DNA from: CAYSAA01 sp964428905
GTDB taxonomy: Bacteria; Atribacterota; Phoenicimicrobiia; Phoenicimicrobiales; Stramentimicrobiaceae
Direction of reading: 5' to 3'
NCBI GenBank assembly: GCA_964428905.1
Contig: CAYSAA010000235.1
Span: 1-6,887, forward strand
DNA length: 6,887 nt
The notes beneath the pieces were generated by a model, which saw only the letters and a program-made list of their open reading frames with translations, did not search any database and was not told where the DNA came from. The position numbers and the translations under genes were made by a program. This document shows positions 1 through 5,739 of this stretch, in pieces (position 1 is the first letter of the stretch; each line of letters starts with the position of its first letter).

Positions 1-118
1 CATCAGTGGCCAGAGGTTTTTGACTATTAGTATTTTCTACATGTTTAACTCTTTTGATGACCTTGCTACCTGTAGTATCATGCAGCCCGACAAACAGAGA
101 ACCGTCAACTGTTTGTGT
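1..118 (-). other. Unassigned DNA at left edge with an open minus-strand frame
   Basis: The minus strand is open for 39 codons from just after a TAA at 119-121 to the window edge. It would read TQTVDGSLFVGLHDTTG and onward, ending near QKPLATD. There is no ATG, GTG or TTG at its beginning, and its first part overlaps the REP-like hairpin at 90-116. I recognise no family. It may be the remnant of a gene that continues to the left, or chance openness in repeat-derived DNA. No other gene is visible in 1-216. Confidence 0.15.
90..116. repeat. REP-like hairpin containing GACGGTT, copy 1
   Basis: Perfect 8-bp inverted repeat: ACAAACAG at 90-97 pairs with CTGTTTGT at 109-116 around an 11-nt loop. 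Read on the minus strand the loop side carries GTTGACGGTTCTCT. A GACGGTT core flanked by short inverted arms recalls intergenic repeats that are common in Firmicutes and often associated with IS200-like (REP-associated) transposases. That link is from memory and no such transposase is in this window. A second degenerate copy lies at 169-195 in the same orientation. Confidence 0.45.
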
Positions 119-168
119 TTAAACTCCTAAATTCCTTTTACCTGATAGATTGAATAACAAATAAACTC

Positions 169-195
169 GTGAAACGAACAACCGTCCCCTGGCAC
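169..195. repeat. REP-like element containing GGGGACGGTT, copy 2
   Basis: On the minus strand this reads GTGCCAGGGGACGGTTGTTC followed by GTTTCAC. It shares CAG-NN-GACGGTT with copy 1, and the two AACCGTC cores on the plus strand are exactly 80 bp apart (100-106 and 180-186). Terminal GTG/CAC triplets could pair, but the stem is weak, so this copy looks degenerate. It sits about 20 bp after the dctM stop codon. Confidence 0.4.
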
Positions 196-216
196 ATGTC
201 ATTTATTGGCTAGTTA

Positions 217-1503
217 TCACTTAAATATAATAGAAGGTAACCATGTAACAATTGGTGGAAAATAAGTAATGATAATTAAGGCTACAAAGAGTGGAATCAA
301 AAAAGGCAAAATTGACTTAATTATTCTTTCTAGTGGTACACCGGATATTTTGTTCATCATAAATAAAATTTCTCCAAAAGGCGGAGTTACAAGTCCTATA
401 ATTAAATTAAAAACCATCATGATTCCAAAATGAACGGGATCAATTCCGTAAACCACCAACAATGGAACAAGCATTGGCACTAAAATAGTAAGAGATGCTA
501 TTGTTTCCATAAAAGCACCAATGAAAAGAAATAATAAATTTAATAATAACAAAATTACATATCGATTACTGCTTAAACTAGTTAGAAATGCTAATATGTG
601 ATTTGGGACTTGTGAACGAACTAATAGCCAACCATATAGAGCAGCACCACATACAATAAAAAGCATGATTGCTGAATCTTTTGCAGTTTCATAAAAAATA
701 TTCCAAACATCTTTTAAATTTAATTTTCGATAAACAAACACACTTAAAATAAGAGCATAAAGAGAAGCTATTGCAGCAGCCTCTGTAGGAGTAAAAATTC
801 CGCTCATCATGCCACCTATAATAATTATTGGCGTAATCAACGAAAGAAATGACTCTTTAAAGCTAATCCAAGTTTGAATAAATGTTGCTCGTTCCCTTTG
901 AGGATAATTTTTTTTGATAACAAAAATCCTTATCATGAACATCAAAGCTAAGCCTATTAAAACACCAGGGACTATTCCACCAATTAATAATCTAGCAATA
1001 GAAGTACCACTAAAAATTCCATATAATATCAATGGTAGGCTAGGGGGTATGATAGGACCAATAGTAGCCGAGGTAGCAGTAATAGCAATGGAAAAATCAT
1101 CGTCATAACCCCTATCTCGCATAGCTTTTATTTCAATTGCTCCTAAGCCACTAGCATCAGTAATTGCAGTACCAGTCATCCCAGCAAAGATCATGCTTGC
1201 TAATACATTAACATATCCCAAACCTCCACGCCAATGTCCTATTAAATTGTCACTGAATTCAAAAATTTTATCGGTCATTCCACCGTGATTCATTAGTTTC
1301 CCTGCTAACAAGAAAAAAGGAATTGCTAAAATCACAAAACTGTTTATCCCTGAAAACATTCTTTGGGCAATGATATTCAGATTAACATTTAAACTACCTT
1401 CTTCTATTATCATTAAAATAATTGGTGTAAGGCCAATTGAAAATGCTACTGGCAAGCCAGCGAGAAAAAAAAATATTAGGATTACAAAAAAAAGAATTGC
1501 CAT
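217..1503 (-). CDS. dctM: TRAP transporter large permease subunit (DctM family)
   Basis: This is the large membrane subunit of a tripartite ATP-independent periplasmic transporter, the ion-coupled translocation channel of the DctPQM complex. It has 428 residues, the usual length for DctM, and is almost entirely hydrophobic with about a dozen membrane segments. Family motifs visible: GGLGYVNVLASMIFAGMTGT at 93-112; D116 and the GAIEIKAMRDRGYDDDF segment (121-137); GPIIPPS at 149-155; TPTEAAA at 238-244; GAFMETIA at 329-336; and GLVTPPFGE at 370-378. The ATG is preceded by AGGAG with a 7-nt spacer, and the dctQ stop codon directly abuts that AGGAG, leaving 12 bp between the genes, so translation is probably coupled to dctQ. 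No clear terminator follows; REP-like repeats lie downstream. The family assignment is secure; the substrate is unknown. Confidence 0.96.
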   Translation of the reverse strand: MAILFFVILIFFFLAGLPVAFSIGLTPIILMIIEEGSLNVNLNIIAQRMFSGINSFVILAIPFFLLAGKLMNHGGMTDKIFEFSDNLIGHWRGGLGYVNVLASMIFAGMTGTAITDASGLGAIEIKAMRDRGYDDDFSIAITATSATIGPIIPPSLPLILYGIFSGTSIARLLIGGIVPGVLIGLALMFMIRIFVIKKNYPQRERATFIQTWISFKESFLSLITPIIIIGGMMSGIFTPTEAAAIASLYALILSVFVYRKLNLKDVWNIFYETAKDSAIMLFIVCGAALYGWLLVRSQVPNHILAFLTSLSSNRYVILLLLNLLFLFIGAFMETIASLTILVPMLVPLLVVYGIDPVHFGIMMVFNLIIGLVTPPFGEILFMMNKISGVPLERIIKSILPFLIPLFVALIIITYFPPIVTWLPSIIFK

Positions 1504-1515
1504 ATAGATTCTCCT

Positions 1516-1995
1516 TTAACCATTATCACTTTTTAGTTTTTTTAATGTCATAATATCATCAAAGATATTTTTTAACAGGAAAATAGCCATTAAAAATGCA
1601 CTGATTGGTATGATGATATAAACATAACCAATCATAAATTTGGGCATTGAACCAGATACAATCCCAAAACCCCTTATTGTTGTAGATATACCACCTCTAA
1701 AAACTAAATACAGAAAAAAAAGTATGAATAAATTCATAATCGTCTGTACTATTAATTTTTCTCGAGTATGTAATTTATTTATAAATATAATAATAGAAAT
1801 ATGGGTTTTTTCATAAATCGCTATTACTGCACCAATAAAAACAATATAGATAATTAAAAAACGGGCGAATTCCTCAGTCCAAGGAATAGAATAAGGTAAT
1901 ATATATCGAGACAAAACCTGTAAGATGGCACAAAAGAAGAGTCCAACAAATAGTACAGTAATAACATAACCTAAAATATTTTTAAATTTTTCCAA
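1516..1995 (-). CDS. dctQ: TRAP transporter small permease subunit (DctQ family)
   Basis: This is the small membrane subunit of the TRAP transporter, which holds the DctM channel and the binding protein together. It has four membrane segments and the DctQ signature: an R (SRYI) followed by WTEEFARF, then FIGAVIAIYEKTHISI. I place the start at a TTG (1993-1995), giving 159 residues, because AGAGGGG lies 7 nt before it. The upstream in-frame ATG at 2014-2016 would add seven residues (MTKRGYI), but it has no Shine-Dalgarno and sits only 10 nt from the end of a large stem-loop. The ATG start remains possible. The gene lies between dctP and dctM, is separated from dctP by the hairpin at 2027-2072, and its stop runs into the dctM ribosome binding site. 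Confidence 0.93.
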   Translation of the reverse strand: MEKFKNILGYVITVLFVGLFFCAILQVLSRYILPYSIPWTEEFARFLIIYIVFIGAVIAIYEKTHISIIIFINKLHTREKLIVQTIMNLFILFFLYLVFRGGISTTIRGFGIVSGSMPKFMIGYVYIIIPISAFLMAIFLLKNIFDDIMTLKKLKSDNG

Positions 1996-2026
1996 AATAT
2001 AACCCCTCTTTGTCATGTCTAATAAA

Positions 2027-2072
2027 AACAGTAAAGTGATGGTTTTTGGGTAATAACCATCACTTTACTGTT
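2027..2072 (-). terminator. 18-bp perfect stem-loop between dctP and dctQ (attenuator or mRNA stabiliser)
   Basis: The arms 2027-2044 and 2055-2072 are perfectly complementary over 18 bp around a 10-nt loop. On the minus strand the stem is followed by a short T-rich tract (GTTTTTATT). The stem is AT-rich, with six G or C per arm, and the tract is short, so it may terminate only partly. Position, right after the binding-protein gene and before the permease genes, is where partial terminators or 3'-protecting hairpins are known in transporter operons (for example malE-malF). The expected result is more dctP than dctQM mRNA. Confidence 0.75.
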
Positions 2073-2087
2073 ACTTATTGATTTTTT

Positions 2088-3065
2088 TTAATCAGCATAT
2101 CTTAATACTTCGTCCCAAGTTGTAACGGGCCAGTCTGTTTTGAAAAGTTCCTCAATAATTGGTTCAGCTTTGGCTTTAAATTCTGCAGCATCTGGGATAA
2201 TAATCTCCATACCTTCTTCTTCTAATTTTTTAATCAACCCTTCTTCTTCAGACAGGCTCTTTTCAGTAGCCCACTCCGAAGCTTGAGTTGCAGCATTCAT
2301 AATCACTTCTTGTTGTTCTTCAGTTAATTCGGCAAAAAAATCTTTATTAATGGTCATGTCTGCCATTTCTACTTTATGGTTAGTCATAATTAAATAATCT
2401 TGTACTTCGTGGAGTTTATGGCTCCAAATTTGACTAGGTTCTCCCTCAGAAGCATCTGCTACACCAGTTTGAAGAGCAGTAAATAATTCCGGTAAGGGAA
2501 TTGGTACAGGTTTGGCTCCCATACCTTGCCATATAGTTACAAAGCTAGGTATCTGAGGAAGACGGAGTTTTAAACCAGCCAGATCAGCAGTCGAATAAAT
2601 AGGTCTATTAGCAGTCATCTGACGGGTTCCTTTATACATGATTGCTAAAGTTTTTTGATTTCCTCTGGTCTCAAGTAGTTCTTGCACAGTTAATCCAAGA
2701 TCGCTATTCCAAAAAAATTCTTTCATATGATCAAAATCTTTCATTATATATGGAACATCTATAAAGGAATACTGTGGGGTATACAAATGAAGATAAAAGA
2801 TACCTCCAGATTGCATCTCAACAGCACAATTAGCAACCTGTTCATATAGCTCTTCTTCTGAACCCAAACTACCACCAGTAAATATCTGGACTTCAATTTC
2901 TTGCTCAGATTTTTCTACCAATTCTTTAAACTTTTCCATACCTTGAGCAATAATGTGACCTTGTTCAAAGGCAGTAGCATATCTGATCACTGTCTTCGCT
3001 TGAACAAAACTAGTGGAAGCTATTATAATTAATATTACTAATAAGAAAATAATTTTCTTTCTCAT
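2088..3065 (-). CDS. dctP: TRAP transporter substrate-binding protein (DctP family)
   Basis: This is the extracytoplasmic solute receptor that captures the substrate and delivers it to DctQM. With the start I favour it has 325 residues, normal for the family. A signal peptide is clear: MRKK, a hydrophobic core IIFLLVILIII, then STSFVQA with likely cleavage after A23. Family features include TGGSLGSEEELYEQV (63-77), GTRQMTANRP (146-155), LAGLKLRLP (162-170) and the ELFTALQTGVADASE region (193-207). R168 in LKLRLP corresponds to the arginine that clamps the ligand carboxylate in SiaP/DctP proteins, so the ligand is very likely a carboxylate. The ATG at 3063-3065 is chosen because AGAGGTG lies 6 nt before it; an in-frame GTG three codons upstream (3072-3074) is part of that Shine-Dalgarno. 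It is separated from the aminotransferase by about 210 bp that hold possible control elements. Confidence 0.95.
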   Translation of the reverse strand: MRKKIIFLLVILIIIASTSFVQAKTVIRYATAFEQGHIIAQGMEKFKELVEKSEQEIEVQIFTGGSLGSEEELYEQVANCAVEMQSGGIFYLHLYTPQYSFIDVPYIMKDFDHMKEFFWNSDLGLTVQELLETRGNQKTLAIMYKGTRQMTANRPIYSTADLAGLKLRLPQIPSFVTIWQGMGAKPVPIPLPELFTALQTGVADASEGEPSQIWSHKLHEVQDYLIMTNHKVEMADMTINKDFFAELTEEQQEVIMNAATQASEWATEKSLSEEEGLIKKLEEEGMEIIIPDAAEFKAKAEPIIEELFKTDWPVTTWDEVLRYAD

Positions 3066-3130
3066 TTGATTCACCTCTTATAATGATTTTAAATATTCTT
3101 TTGGAACTTATTAAACCTAACACATATACT

Positions 3131-3136
3131 ATTATA
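3131..3136 (-). promoter_or_regulatory. Possible -10 box for dctP
   Basis: A perfect TATAAT occurs on the minus strand about 65 bp before the dctP start. No convincing -35 box is found at 16-18 bp spacing and the region is AT-rich, so this could be chance. If it is real, dctP has its own promoter in addition to read-through from the aminotransferase gene. Confidence 0.25.
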
Positions 3137-3156
3137 ACCACATTCTTCTCTATAAC

Positions 3157-3192
3157 TTAGTTCGTTCGTATTCTTATCATTTACCTCCTTTC
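3157..3192 (-). promoter_or_regulatory. GAAAGGAGGT element with 7-codon leader ORF upstream of dctP
   Basis: The minus strand carries GAAAGGAGGT (3183-3192), whose AAAGGAGGT part is a nine-base match to the 16S rRNA anti-Shine-Dalgarno. It lies about 120 nt upstream of the dctP start codon. Three nucleotides after GGAGG begins ATG ATA AGA ATA CGA ACG AAC TAA, a seven-codon frame (MIRIRTN) ending at 3157. The spacing is shorter than ideal for initiation. Two readings are possible: a leader peptide, or a non-coding ribosome-binding element that protects the mRNA 5' end, as the GAAAGGAGG STAB-SD does for Bacillus cry3A. No terminator separates it from the aminotransferase stop at 3279. Confidence 0.4.
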
Positions 3193-3278
3193 ATTTTCCG
3201 TCCTACTGTCCAATATATCAATTTAAGCGTATAATTTTTGCCCTTGCCTGATTTGATTCCTGAAAACCATTTTAAATA

Positions 3279-4676
3279 TTAACTAATTGCTACCGAAATG
3301 GCTTGATCAAGTATTTCAAGCCCTTCTATTAAGGCCTCTTCAGTAATTACTAAAGGCGGACATACCTTAATAGTAGCCCCAGCACCAACTGGTGCAAAAA
3401 ATAATAAACCTTTTTCAACAGAAATCCTTACTATATCATGTGCAAGATTGGGATTAATTTCTTTGGTCCCATTCTTTATAATGATAATGCCCCATACAAG
3501 ACCAGCTCCCTTGACCTGTCCAATTATATTAGGATATTTATTCTGTATTGTAGTTAATTTCTCTTTACAGATTTTGCCTAAATTATCGGACATTTCAACT
3601 AGGTTATTTCTTAAAATATAGTTTATACTAGCCAAAGCAGCAGCAGAACAGATCGGATTTCCAGTATGAGTACTAGTCATCTCATTTGGACCGTATAAGT
3701 CCATAATTTCTTTACGACCAATTACTGCTGACAATGGCATACCACTTGAAATTCCCTTTCCACAACAAATTAGATCTGGAATAATATCATAATGTTCGAA
3801 ACCAAACAATTTGCCGGTTCTACCAAAGCCTGCCTGCACTTCATCAAAAACAAGAACAATATCATGCTCATCACAAAATTTTCTTAATCTTTGGGCAAAT
3901 CCTTTTGGCATTAATTCAACCCAGCCACCCTGAAAAGTTTCAGACATAATCCCCGCTATCTGAGTGGGTTTAATATTCTCTTCATGCAAATAATGCAAAA
4001 ACATATTAAAACATTTTTCATCTGAGTAATCAGGATCATCAGTATTAGCCCAAGAGTATTTAAAACTATTCGGAAAAGGAACCTGATTAATGTCAGGATC
4101 GAGATTTACAATCCATTCTTTGGATTTTGCCGAACCTCCAGCTTGCTGTGCACCTAAAGTCCTTCCATGAAAGGCATCATCAAAAGTGATTATTTTAATT
4201 TTTTCTTTACCACCTATTCTTTGACCAAATGTTCTGGAAAGTTTGATTGCACATTCAGTAGATTCCGCACCTGTAGTTAGTAAAAATACTTTTCCCATAG
4301 ATGCCGGAGTTATCTCTATAAGCGTTTTTACAAGTTTGCTTCTTATTTCACTTGGGAAACAATAATTATACAACAAGTCCTGTTCTGCCTGCTCAATAAT
4401 TGCTTTCTTTACCTCTGGATTACAATGCCCTGCATTGGCTACAACAACACCCGAACTAAAATCAATCCATTTATTGCCAAATTTATCATAAACATTAAAG
4501 CCTTCAGCTTTATCCCAAAGAACAATAGGTTGACCACTCATCGAACGCGGTTCATTTTTTCTGAGTTCCTCGATAATTCCCAAAGATTCAGGAACAGGGA
4601 TTTTGGTTACTATTCTCCTATGTTTTGTTTCAATTTTTTCTACATCTTTGGGGATAAAATCAAAACTAATTGCCAT
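3279..4676 (-). CDS. Class III PLP-dependent aminotransferase
   Basis: This is a cytoplasmic fold-type I aminotransferase of the omega-amino acid / 4-aminobutyrate / ornithine group, which moves an amino group from a substrate to a 2-oxo acid. Its 465 residues are a full-length enzyme. Visible PLP-site elements: TTGAEST (134-140) for the phosphate; FHGRTLG (169-175) with H170; E246 in SETFQGG; DEVQAGFGRTG (278-288) with D278 for the pyridine nitrogen; the Schiff-base lysine K307 in CCGKGIS; and HTGNP (337-341). VKGAGLVWG (388-396) sits where many relatives have VRGxG, which may bear on substrate choice. The ATG has AGGAGGG nine bases upstream. The gene lies between the GntR regulator and the TRAP genes, so it probably acts on the imported compound. 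Donor and acceptor cannot be named from the sequence. Confidence 0.93.
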   Translation of the reverse strand: MAISFDFIPKDVEKIETKHRRIVTKIPVPESLGIIEELRKNEPRSMSGQPIVLWDKAEGFNVYDKFGNKWIDFSSGVVVANAGHCNPEVKKAIIEQAEQDLLYNYCFPSEIRSKLVKTLIEITPASMGKVFLLTTGAESTECAIKLSRTFGQRIGGKEKIKIITFDDAFHGRTLGAQQAGGSAKSKEWIVNLDPDINQVPFPNSFKYSWANTDDPDYSDEKCFNMFLHYLHEENIKPTQIAGIMSETFQGGWVELMPKGFAQRLRKFCDEHDIVLVFDEVQAGFGRTGKLFGFEHYDIIPDLICCGKGISSGMPLSAVIGRKEIMDLYGPNEMTSTHTGNPICSAAALASINYILRNNLVEMSDNLGKICKEKLTTIQNKYPNIIGQVKGAGLVWGIIIIKNGTKEINPNLAHDIVRISVEKGLLFFAPVGAGATIKVCPPLVITEEALIEGLEILDQAISVAIS

Positions 4677-4743
4677 GATTGGTTTCCCTCCTTCAATTCA
4701 ATTGTTCTCTCGTAATTAAGATTTATTATTAACAATATTTCCT

Positions 4744-4774
4744 AATGGCAATATGATGTTTCAACCTTGCCATT
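4744..4774. promoter_or_regulatory. Candidate operator: 8-bp inverted repeat AATGGCAA-N15-TTGCCATT
   Basis: The arms 4744-4751 and 4767-4774 are perfectly complementary with a 15-nt spacer, in the leader of the aminotransferase gene. The ATGGCAA heptamer occurs again at 4894-4900, there partly overlapping a GCCATGGC palindrome (4891-4898). The repeat begins just after a TATAAT on the transcribed strand (4779-4784), a normal place for a repressor site. The neighbouring GntR protein is the obvious candidate ligand-responsive factor. The repeat does not match the usual FadR-family TnGTnnnACnA operator, so a 5'-UTR hairpin is an alternative. Confidence 0.4.
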
Positions 4775-4778
4775 GAAA

Positions 4779-4784
4779 ATTATA
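4779..4784 (-). promoter_or_regulatory. Possible -10 box for the aminotransferase (and TRAP) transcript
   Basis: TATAAT on the minus strand lies about 100 bp before the aminotransferase start. With a 17-bp spacer the -35 position reads TTAATT, a weak match. A second TATAAT at 4812-4817 also lacks a good -35 box. The stretch 4775-4850 is extremely AT-rich, so several -10-like words are expected by chance. The adjacent inverted repeat at 4744-4774 makes 4779-4784 the better choice. Confidence 0.3.
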
Positions 4785-4890
4785 TGAATATGTATTAAAA
4801 AAATTAAAATCATTATAGTAATTATAATAATCAAAAGATACAAATACTTTTCAAAAAGATCCAAAATGCTTTTCTGTTCATTGCTCAATA

Positions 4891-4900
4891 GCCATGGCAA
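4891..4900. promoter_or_regulatory. GCCATGGC palindrome with ATGGCAA half-site
   Basis: An 8-bp palindrome (4891-4898) followed by AA, so that it contains the same ATGGCAA word as the inverted repeat at 4744-4774. It lies 16 bp beyond the GntR stop codon, at the upstream end of the 240-bp gap before the aminotransferase. It could be a second, distal operator site. It is not a terminator, since the T-run precedes it in the transcribed direction. Confidence 0.25.
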
Positions 4901-4916
4901 AAAAATAGGAAATTAT

Positions 4917-5630
4917 CTACTTATTTATGATTTGCATTAAGGAATTTTCCAAATGTTCTTTCATGGCTTTTGCTGCCTTGTTTGGATTTTTTTCTTTTAT
5001 TGCTTGAATTATTTTTTGATGCTCTGCCAATGTCTTTTTGTAGTATTCAAAAATATTTTCTTTATCTCTATTCGATTCTGAATTATCAATAATACTAATA
5101 ATTTTAGGAGAGATTAGGGTAATTAAATATCTTAAAAAGGGGCTTTTTGATGCTTCAACAATTTTTAGGTGAAAACAAATATCATTATTTACTCTTTTTG
5201 AAGATGCCTTAGCATAAATATCATGTGCTTTCATTATATTGCTAAAAGAATCTTTATCTATTCTGATAGCTGCAAGTTCAGCAGAACGCATTTCTAAAAT
5301 TATTCTGGTATCCATTAAGGACTCTATTTCTTCAGCTTCTGAAAATTTCTCGATAGTCTGAATATTATCAATCAATGCTACTAAGGTATTTGCTTCAAAA
5401 TTGACTACAAAAGTTCCACTTTGTGGTTTAGTTTCTAATATTCCATAGAATTCTAATTTTCTAAATGCATCTTTAACCTCACCAAGTTTCACTCCCAATT
5501 GCCTCACAAGTTTAATTTCAGATGGAAGCTTTTCACCCGGTTTGAAAATACCATATTCTATCATCTGTTTTATTTGTTCAATGATTAAATCAGAAATTTT
5601 AATTGGAAGTATTTTTTTAAATTCTTTCAT
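4917..5630 (-). CDS. FadR-type GntR family transcriptional regulator (FCD domain)
   Basis: A 237-residue DNA-binding regulator with an N-terminal winged helix (about 10-78) and a C-terminal all-helical FCD ligand domain (about 100-235). The winged helix shows the usual frame: IIEQIKQMIEYGIFKPGEKLPSE, then QLGV, then a recognition helix, and LETKPQSGTFV as the wing. D150, H154 (NDICFH), H204 (EHQKI) and H226 (EHLE) match the metal-ligand pattern of FCD domains, so the effector probably binds with a metal, typically a carboxylic acid. Unusually, three arginines that contact DNA in E. coli FadR are replaced (I39, L49, K53). The ribosome binding site is weak (AGAG). It is transcribed toward the aminotransferase and TRAP genes and is the likely local controller. 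Confidence 0.9.
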   Translation of the reverse strand: MKEFKKILPIKISDLIIEQIKQMIEYGIFKPGEKLPSEIKLVRQLGVKLGEVKDAFRKLEFYGILETKPQSGTFVVNFEANTLVALIDNIQTIEKFSEAEEIESLMDTRIILEMRSAELAAIRIDKDSFSNIMKAHDIYAKASSKRVNNDICFHLKIVEASKSPFLRYLITLISPKIISIIDNSESNRDKENIFEYYKKTLAEHQKIIQAIKEKNPNKAAKAMKEHLENSLMQIINK

Positions 5631-5644
5631 TTTATTTACTCTAT

Positions 5645-5660
5645 TAATTATTAATAATTA
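5645..5660. promoter_or_regulatory. 16-bp perfect AT palindrome in the gntR leader
   Basis: TAATTATTAATAATTA reads the same on both strands. It sits roughly 15 to 30 bp downstream of the -10 box of the gntR promoter and just before the start codon, where a self-repression operator could lie. The palindrome contains no G or C, and the whole leader is AT-rich, so chance is a real alternative. Confidence 0.3.
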
Positions 5661-5674
5661 CTTATTAACAATTA

Positions 5675-5703
5675 ATTATATAATCTATTTTTCTTAAAGT
5701 CAA
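5675..5703 (-). promoter_or_regulatory. Sigma-70-type promoter for the gntR regulator
   Basis: On the minus strand TTGACT (5698-5703) and TATAAT (5675-5680) are separated by exactly 17 bp. That is a one-mismatch -35 box and a perfect -10 box at optimal spacing. Transcription would begin near 5668, giving a leader of about 40 nt before the gntR ATG at 5630. The insertion-sequence remnant ends about 36 bp upstream of the -35 box, so this promoter is intact. Confidence 0.7.
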
Positions 5704-5739
5704 GATTAATTCTTTTCTTTTCTAATCCAAAAATGAGCC

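Noticed and set aside
914..1108. Plus-strand open frame of 64 codons inside dctM
   Set aside because: It lies wholly antisense to a strongly conserved DctM segment and has no recognisable protein features.
3072..3074. GTG as the start codon of dctP
   Set aside because: The GTG is part of the AGAGGTG Shine-Dalgarno that serves the ATG three codons later, and the ATG gives a standard signal peptide beginning MRKK.
4425..4715. Plus-strand open frame of 96 codons over the aminotransferase start
   Set aside because: Antisense to the conserved N-terminal part of the aminotransferase; no family resemblance.
4822..4853. CAAAAGATA / TACTTTTC imperfect inverted repeat as a terminator for gntR
   Set aside because: Very AT-rich, imperfect pairing and no T tract after it in the transcribed direction.
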